Shown here in pieces: positions 61,301 through 64,000 of a DNA stretch of 64,000 nt. A program made the position numbers and the translations under genes. Positions within the stretch are counted from its first letter, which is position 1; every line of letters starts with the position of its first letter. Source of the stretch: Taxillus chinensis. Its lineage: Eukaryota > Streptophyta > Magnoliopsida > Santalales > Loranthaceae. The stretch covers positions 26,478,440 through 26,542,439 of the forward strand of contig CM042089.1 of assembly GCA_023512835.1 (NCBI GenBank), read 5' to 3'. Under the pieces are notes generated by a model that was given only the letters and a program-made list of their open reading frames with translations, did no database searches and had not been told where the DNA came from.

Positions 61301-63493
61301 AGAGCAAGTGAGAGATAACCATGGGACTATGCTCAACAGTGCCAACCGAGAAACCCGAGAGCAGACCACAAGCCAGCGCCCAATCAAGTAAGCGGCTAAG
61401 AGCCTCCATCACAATAACAAACAATAAGGGAGAAAGAGGGTCCCCTTGCCGGAGCCCGCGAGAACTAGAAAAGAAACCACCCGGGCAGCCGTTCATCAAC
61501 ATCGAGAACCAAGCCGACGACACACAAAAAGCAATCCACCGCCTCCATGTAGAGGAAAACCCACACCGCTCAAGAAGATACAACAGAAAGCCCCAATTAA
61601 CATGGTCATAAGCCTTTTCGATGTCGAGCTTACACAACACCCCGGGGGTGGAAGCGGAAAGCCGGGAATCAATGCACTCATTGGCTATAAGGACCGAGTC
61701 CAAAATCTGCTGCCCATGAACAAAAGCACTCTGCGAAGGAGAAATAATTTTCCCTAACACACCTTTCAACCGGACAGCCAAGACCTTCGCAATAATTTTA
61801 TACATACTACCAACCAGGCTAATAGGACAAAAATCCCGCACCGCCTCCGCCCCGGGCTTCTTGGGGATGAGAGCAATAAAAGTAGCGTTAAGGCTCCGAG
61901 CAAAACAACCAGAAGTGAAGAATTCCCAGCAAACGGCTATGACATCATCACGCAAAAAAGCCCAGCCCCGCTGAAAGAAAGCCATAGGAAACCCATCAGG
62001 ACCGGGAGCCTTATCCCCCGTGAAACCATGAACCACAGACTCCACCTCCTCCAACGACAAGCTATCCTCAACCAAGAGAGCAGAAAATGGAAGCCCATCC
62101 AAGAAAGGACGGAAAAAACCATCCTCACGATAAAGAGACTCAAAGAACTTCACCACATGATCCCGAATCGCCGTCGGGCAAGTCACAGCAGCCCCATCAA
62201 CAATCAACCGAGAAATGGTGTTAGTCCGCCGGTGAGAAGAAGCCAAGTGATGAAAAAATTTAGAGTTCCGATCACCCTCTTTAAGCCACAAGGCACGCGA
62301 CTTCTGCCGCCAAGACACCTCCGCCATGAGGAGAAGCTGCTCAAGAGAGGCAGAAAGGGTGGCTCAGGTGCCCACCTCCTCGACAGACAAAGGGTGGGAT
62401 TCAGCAACCACCTCCAGGTCCCGCAGCCCCGCCAAACAAGAAAGCCGATGAGCAGCGAGATGCCCAAAAACCTCAACATTCCACCGCTTCAAATCGAGCT
62501 TCAACAACTTCAACTTGGCAGCCAAGACCGAACTAGGGCTACCCACAACCTGATAAGAAGCCCACCACGACCGCAGAAGATCCAGAAAACCTGCAGTCCT
62601 GAAACCACATAAGCTCAAAGCGAAAGGGCCGCGGACCACCAACCAAGGAGCCACAAGATAAAGAGATGGGAAAATGATCCGAACGAAACCGGCTCTTGCG
62701 GGACTGAGTAACACACGCAAACCGGCCAGCCCAATCGGGGGAAACCAGGAAGCGGTCCAACCGAGAGAAAGAAGCCATCTCACGATCGTTAGACCAGGTA
62801 AAAACTTTTTTTCTACCATATAACCAACCCCATATTATGGGATTAAGACTTATTAGCTTGATTCGGTTATGTTAATTGGTTTGTTCATCTTGATTTTCTG
62901 GTGGGTTAATGGAGTTTGGCAGCCACCATCCTCACTGTTCTTTTTTTTCCTTAAGTCTTTGTTATTTTTTCATAAAGTTACCCAGGCTACATAAAACTCA
63001 AGCACAACAGCCCTCATTGTTTAATTTACTTGACTTTAGGAAAGTACGGGAACCATTGAATAGTTATATTGTGACTGTATATTTCAAGGTCTGACACTAT
63101 ATACAGAAAATCACATTACTAAAATGTAACAGGCGACATTTTCCACAAATTCCAGCACCAGAAAAAGTAATTCAAGTAATTAATTTTGACCAAGTATTTT
63201 TTTCATTCAATTCTACAAACCTGGATCTCTGACCTATTAGAGAGAGGTTTGGAGATATTCCCTCCAAGTCAGAAAGGAATCAACTTAGATGAAAAAATAA
63301 TGTAGTGACCCATACTTTTCCTGATAACTCAAGACCAATATTTCAGTGCAAGAAATAAAAACAAAATATTGCTGTAAAGGCTGCACCTTAGGTTCGGAGG
63401 TCGTTATTCTCATTGTAAGTAAGACTCTCTCTAAGCTTCGACAAACTTCCTCTTCGTTTTTACCATTAATTAGTAGAAGCTGTCCCTTTGGTT
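39349..63493 (-). CDS. ALA2: P4-type ATPase (aminophospholipid flippase), 3' part, ALA2-like
   Basis: Nine coding exons on the - strand: 63493-63387, 59725-59594, 56360-56207, 51117-51000, 50925-50752, 41325-41274, 40646-40519, 40187-40037, 39684-39349 (stop included). All have AG/GT borders and compatible phases, giving 449 residues; plant ALA2 is about 1,100, so roughly the N-terminal 60% with the DKTGT phosphorylation site lies past the window edge. Visible motifs are [18 protein letters not shown], the P-domain [12 protein letters not shown] and [19 protein letters not shown] (Mg-binding), and six membrane segments ([72 protein letters not shown]). A cytosolic tail with [14 protein letters not shown] ends it. 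These enzymes move phosphatidylserine to the cytosolic leaflet with an ALIS subunit; Arabidopsis ALA2 acts at the prevacuolar compartment. Introns hold many retroelements but the frame is intact. Confidence 0.94.
40311..40385. repeat. Compound (TA)n(GT)n(GA)n microsatellite
   Basis: Three adjoining dinucleotide runs in the intron between the 40646 and 40187 exons of the flippase gene. Confidence 0.95.
41460..41721 (-). mobile_element. 3' LTR of copia element B
   Basis: On the - strand it reads TATTGGAAGTTAATTC to TTTCTCA, 262 bp. It is related to the 5' LTR at 57040-57350. The first bases were probably TG. A polypurine-like GCTTGAAGAG (41731-41722) precedes it. Confidence 0.75.
41755..43440 (-). 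pseudogene. Copia RT and RNase H remnant
   Basis: Recognisable pieces are [12 protein letters not shown], a [15 protein letters not shown] segment, [13 protein letters not shown] sequence near 42650 and the RNase H end [13 protein letters not shown] followed by [10 protein letters not shown]. Many stops and frameshifts. The frames are traceable only by motif order. Confidence 0.8.
43482..43724 (-). repeat. Three copies of a 66-bp (22-residue) Pro-rich repeat in the copia INT-RT linker
   Basis: DNA units start at 43514, 43580 and 43646, exactly 66 bp apart. On the - strand they stay open and encode [20 protein letters not shown] with small changes. The linker between integrase and RT in copia polyproteins is normally Ser/Pro-rich, which fits this position. 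Confidence 0.85.
43741..45850 (-). mobile_element. Second copia remnant nested in element B
   Basis: Near-direct repeats of about 70 bp bound it: 43741-43800 and 45776-45845 share ATTGATC-TCAACTT-TATATTATTATTGAGAAA. Inside, on the - strand, are RT-RNase H motifs (YAEAEY-like [31 protein letters not shown], 44640-43811) and a 5' leader (45720-45180). A PBS-like TCGGTGTCAAAGC adjoins the right repeat. It falls between integrase and linker of element B. Boundaries are approximate. Confidence 0.5.
45899..47085 (-). pseudogene. Copia protease end and integrase remnant of element B
   Basis: The - strand begins with a GNVFHVPWLSTN motif (also at 57935 on the + strand in the sister element). It passes a degraded GAG-pre-integrase and integrase region and ends with sequence like [21 protein letters not shown] and then VSFNEH (near 46080-45960). 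Many stops. Confidence 0.7.
47832..48149 (+). repeat. Perfect 159-bp tandem duplication in copia integrase
   Basis: 47832-47990 and 47991-48149 are identical base for base. The unit covers the first catalytic Asp region (ELVHFDV) and is 53 codons long. Confidence 0.95.
50365..50560 (+). mobile_element. 3' LTR of copia element E
   Basis: TGTTATTGTAATAG to ATATTTATCA, 196 bp, directly after a polypurine tract. It is related to the LTRs of the element at 51891-55170. Confidence 0.8.
50561..50627 (-). mobile_element. 5' LTR remnant of copia element B
   Basis: On the - strand it starts TATTGGAAGTTAATTCGG, the same start as the 3' LTR at 41721, and stops after 67 bp at the LTR of element E. Confidence 0.65.
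51891..52075 (-). mobile_element. 3' LTR of the 51891-55170 copia element
   Basis: 185 bp, TGAAACAAATG to CTATCA on the + strand. Confidence 0.82.
52805..54670 (-). pseudogene. Copia protease to RT remnant
   Basis: Protease [10 protein letters not shown] keeps its catalytic Asp. The rest of the protease and the GAG-pre-integrase are deleted, leading to ELVHLDV (first integrase Asp). The integrase end is open for 110 codons (54156-53824: [35 protein letters not shown]). After the linker, RT shows the [11 protein letters not shown] active site (near 52960) and [14 protein letters not shown]. Stops and frameshifts separate the pieces. RNase H is missing. Confidence 0.85.
55009..55170 (-). mobile_element. 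5' LTR of the 51891-55170 copia element
   Basis: 162 bp. It shares TTGTACAATATATGGCTAG and the AATCCCACTAATT repeats with the 3' LTR at 51891-52075, with several differences and an indel, indicating an old insertion. Confidence 0.85.
55440..56040 (-). mobile_element. Copia 5' leader and LTR fragment
   Basis: A PBS-like TTGGTAGCAGAGC on the - strand (near 55850) lies between an LTR-like AT-rich stretch on the right and a GATGGCAACGACGAAGG-type leader on the left. The leader resembles that at 45180-45720. No coding domain remains. Confidence 0.4.
57040..57350 (+). mobile_element. 5' LTR of copia element F
   Basis: It starts TGTTTGAAGTTAATT and ends TATTTCTCA, 311 bp, followed after two bases by TGGTATCA. 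It is related to the element B LTR (41460-41721). It contains three tandem copies of TTAATTTTCTAAGTATTAAT-like units. Confidence 0.75.
57351..58440 (+). pseudogene. Copia element F: gag end, protease, GAG-pre-integrase
   Basis: A primer-binding site TGGTATCA-AATC (57353) is followed by a short leader, a gag segment ([20 protein letters not shown]) and protease [14 protein letters not shown], where the DSGA motif is DFDA. Then comes [19 protein letters not shown], then a GAG-pre-integrase with a [15 protein letters not shown] segment. The element breaks off near 58440 before the integrase core; no 3' half or 3' LTR was found. It lies in the flippase intron between the exons at 59594 and 56360, in the opposite orientation to the gene. 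Confidence 0.75.
58441..59593. other. Flippase intron DNA without recognised element
   Basis: No domain seen. A stretch at 58540-58640 with GAGGCTTTTGCCTTGG and AGGGCGCCAACTC recalls subterminal motifs of hAT elements but is too weak to call. Confidence 0.4.
60060..62805 (-). mobile_element. LINE (L1-type), 5'-truncated with internal deletion
   Basis: It starts inside the endonuclease end ([20 protein letters not shown], then SDHFPISL) and runs through RT to the 3' region ending with an AATAAA (near 60075). Several frames are used up to 62330, then one open frame of 693 codons. It lies in a flippase intron in the same orientation as the gene. No poly(A) run or clear target duplication was found at the edges. 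Confidence 0.88.
60246..62327 (-). pseudogene. LINE reverse transcriptase, 693-codon open frame
   Basis: Motifs in order: [95 protein letters not shown], the catalytic [10 protein letters not shown] (near 61290), [39 protein letters not shown] and [13 protein letters not shown]. After AYPELFRG the protein jumps, out of frame, to what should be the last part of the zinc-binding domain (readable in another frame as [14 protein letters not shown] and CLWRERN). About 150 residues including the zinc ligands are deleted. The RT is otherwise remarkably open. Confidence 0.9.
62820..63386. other. Flippase intron DNA without recognised element
   Basis: AT-rich intron sequence up to the donor of the 63493-63387 exon. 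Nothing else recognised. Confidence 0.5.
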
Positions 63494-64000
63494 CTGTCAA
63501 AGAAAACCAAAGTAGAGGTCAATGACGTATAAAATAGATGTCTATAGAAAAGGAGTGTCATATTGGAACAAGAATTTATAAATTTGTTATTGCTACTTCA
63601 ATCCATGAAAGAAAATTAAGATAACAGGGAAAAAAATTGCGCTCCTGACATCCCAGATGTATAAGTATGACTGACCTACAAAGAACAGGTGCCATAAAAG
63701 CTTTAAATATAGTCACTCTTAAAGAGAAGATTAGCATGAAACAGTGGGCCTTTTAAACCACAATCACCTCCTCCATCACTGTGGGTTGAAGATTCAAATA
63801 GACTGGTAGAAGCACTTAAGTTTCGATGGGTTGAAGGCAGTGCTACTGTTAGAAGACACTCAAGTTTGAAAGGTGTTTAGTCGAGGGTTGAAGGCAGTGC
63901 CACTGTTAGTTGTTCCTATATAGCAGTCCGTTATAGTTGCCATTGCAGCTAGATGAAAAAGTGTTGCTTGAACTGCCAAATGAGCTAATTTTAGTAATCC
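63494..64000. other. Intron upstream of the first visible flippase exon
   Basis: The TTTGACAG acceptor precedes the exon at 63493. I searched this stretch for the hinge motif expected in the preceding exon and did not see it, so the intron probably runs past the window edge. A near-repeat of GTTGAAGGCAGTGC occurs at 63831 and 63887. Confidence 0.45.

Overview
The window is nuclear DNA of a flowering plant, probably a eudicot. Two host genes have plant-type GT-AG introns. Nearly everything else is nested retrotransposon DNA, and no bacterial operon, CRISPR array or rRNA/tRNA gene was seen. I cannot name the species from sequence alone. I did not find a convincing undescribed biological system. 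The strongest new signals are structural features inside transposable elements.

Host genes. (1) A complete two-exon gene on the + strand (14213-15369) encodes an early nodulin-like phytocyanin with a signal peptide, a Pro/Ser-rich arabinogalactan-type region and a GPI-type hydrophobic tail. (2) The 3' part of a P4-type ATPase (phospholipid flippase), closest to plant ALA2, lies on the - strand. Nine coding exons between 63493 and 39349 encode the last ~449 residues, from the P-domain through the last six membrane segments to the stop. The remaining 5' exons lie beyond the right edge. Its introns total more than 22 kb and hold at least five Ty1/copia remnants and one LINE, yet every exon keeps frame and splice sites.

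Layout. 1-12258: overlapping gypsy debris. It includes an LTR end, two fragments of the long 'family-A' LTR in opposite orientations, and a chromovirus pol (2702-8391) split by a 3.4-kb solo LTR and followed by its own 3' LTR (8728-10464). 12259-15600: low-repeat island with the phytocyanin gene. 15600-23484: AT-rich DNA with a hairpin, a 2.7-kb solo LTR with perfect 5-bp target duplications that carries a GC-rich MITE-like insert, a hAT transposase remnant and an array of a short GACTC-type motif. 23485-37615: a three-level nest in which a LINE fragment is interrupted by a full-length family-A chromovirus (target duplication CACCC), whose gag is interrupted by a family-A solo LTR in the opposite orientation (target duplication TGCAC). 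37616-64000: the flippase gene with copia elements (41460-50627, 51891-55170, 55440-56040, 57040-58440) and an internally deleted LINE (60060-62805) in its introns.

How the parts relate. The two host genes look functional and unrelated to each other. All transposon reading frames I could follow are broken by stops, frameshifts or catalytic substitutions. Three solo LTRs show repeated LTR-LTR recombination. The five family-A LTR copies share an unusual design: a conserved palindrome beside a block of TCGA-centred repeats whose unit differs in almost every copy, and a CT/GA tract just downstream of a TATA-like box.
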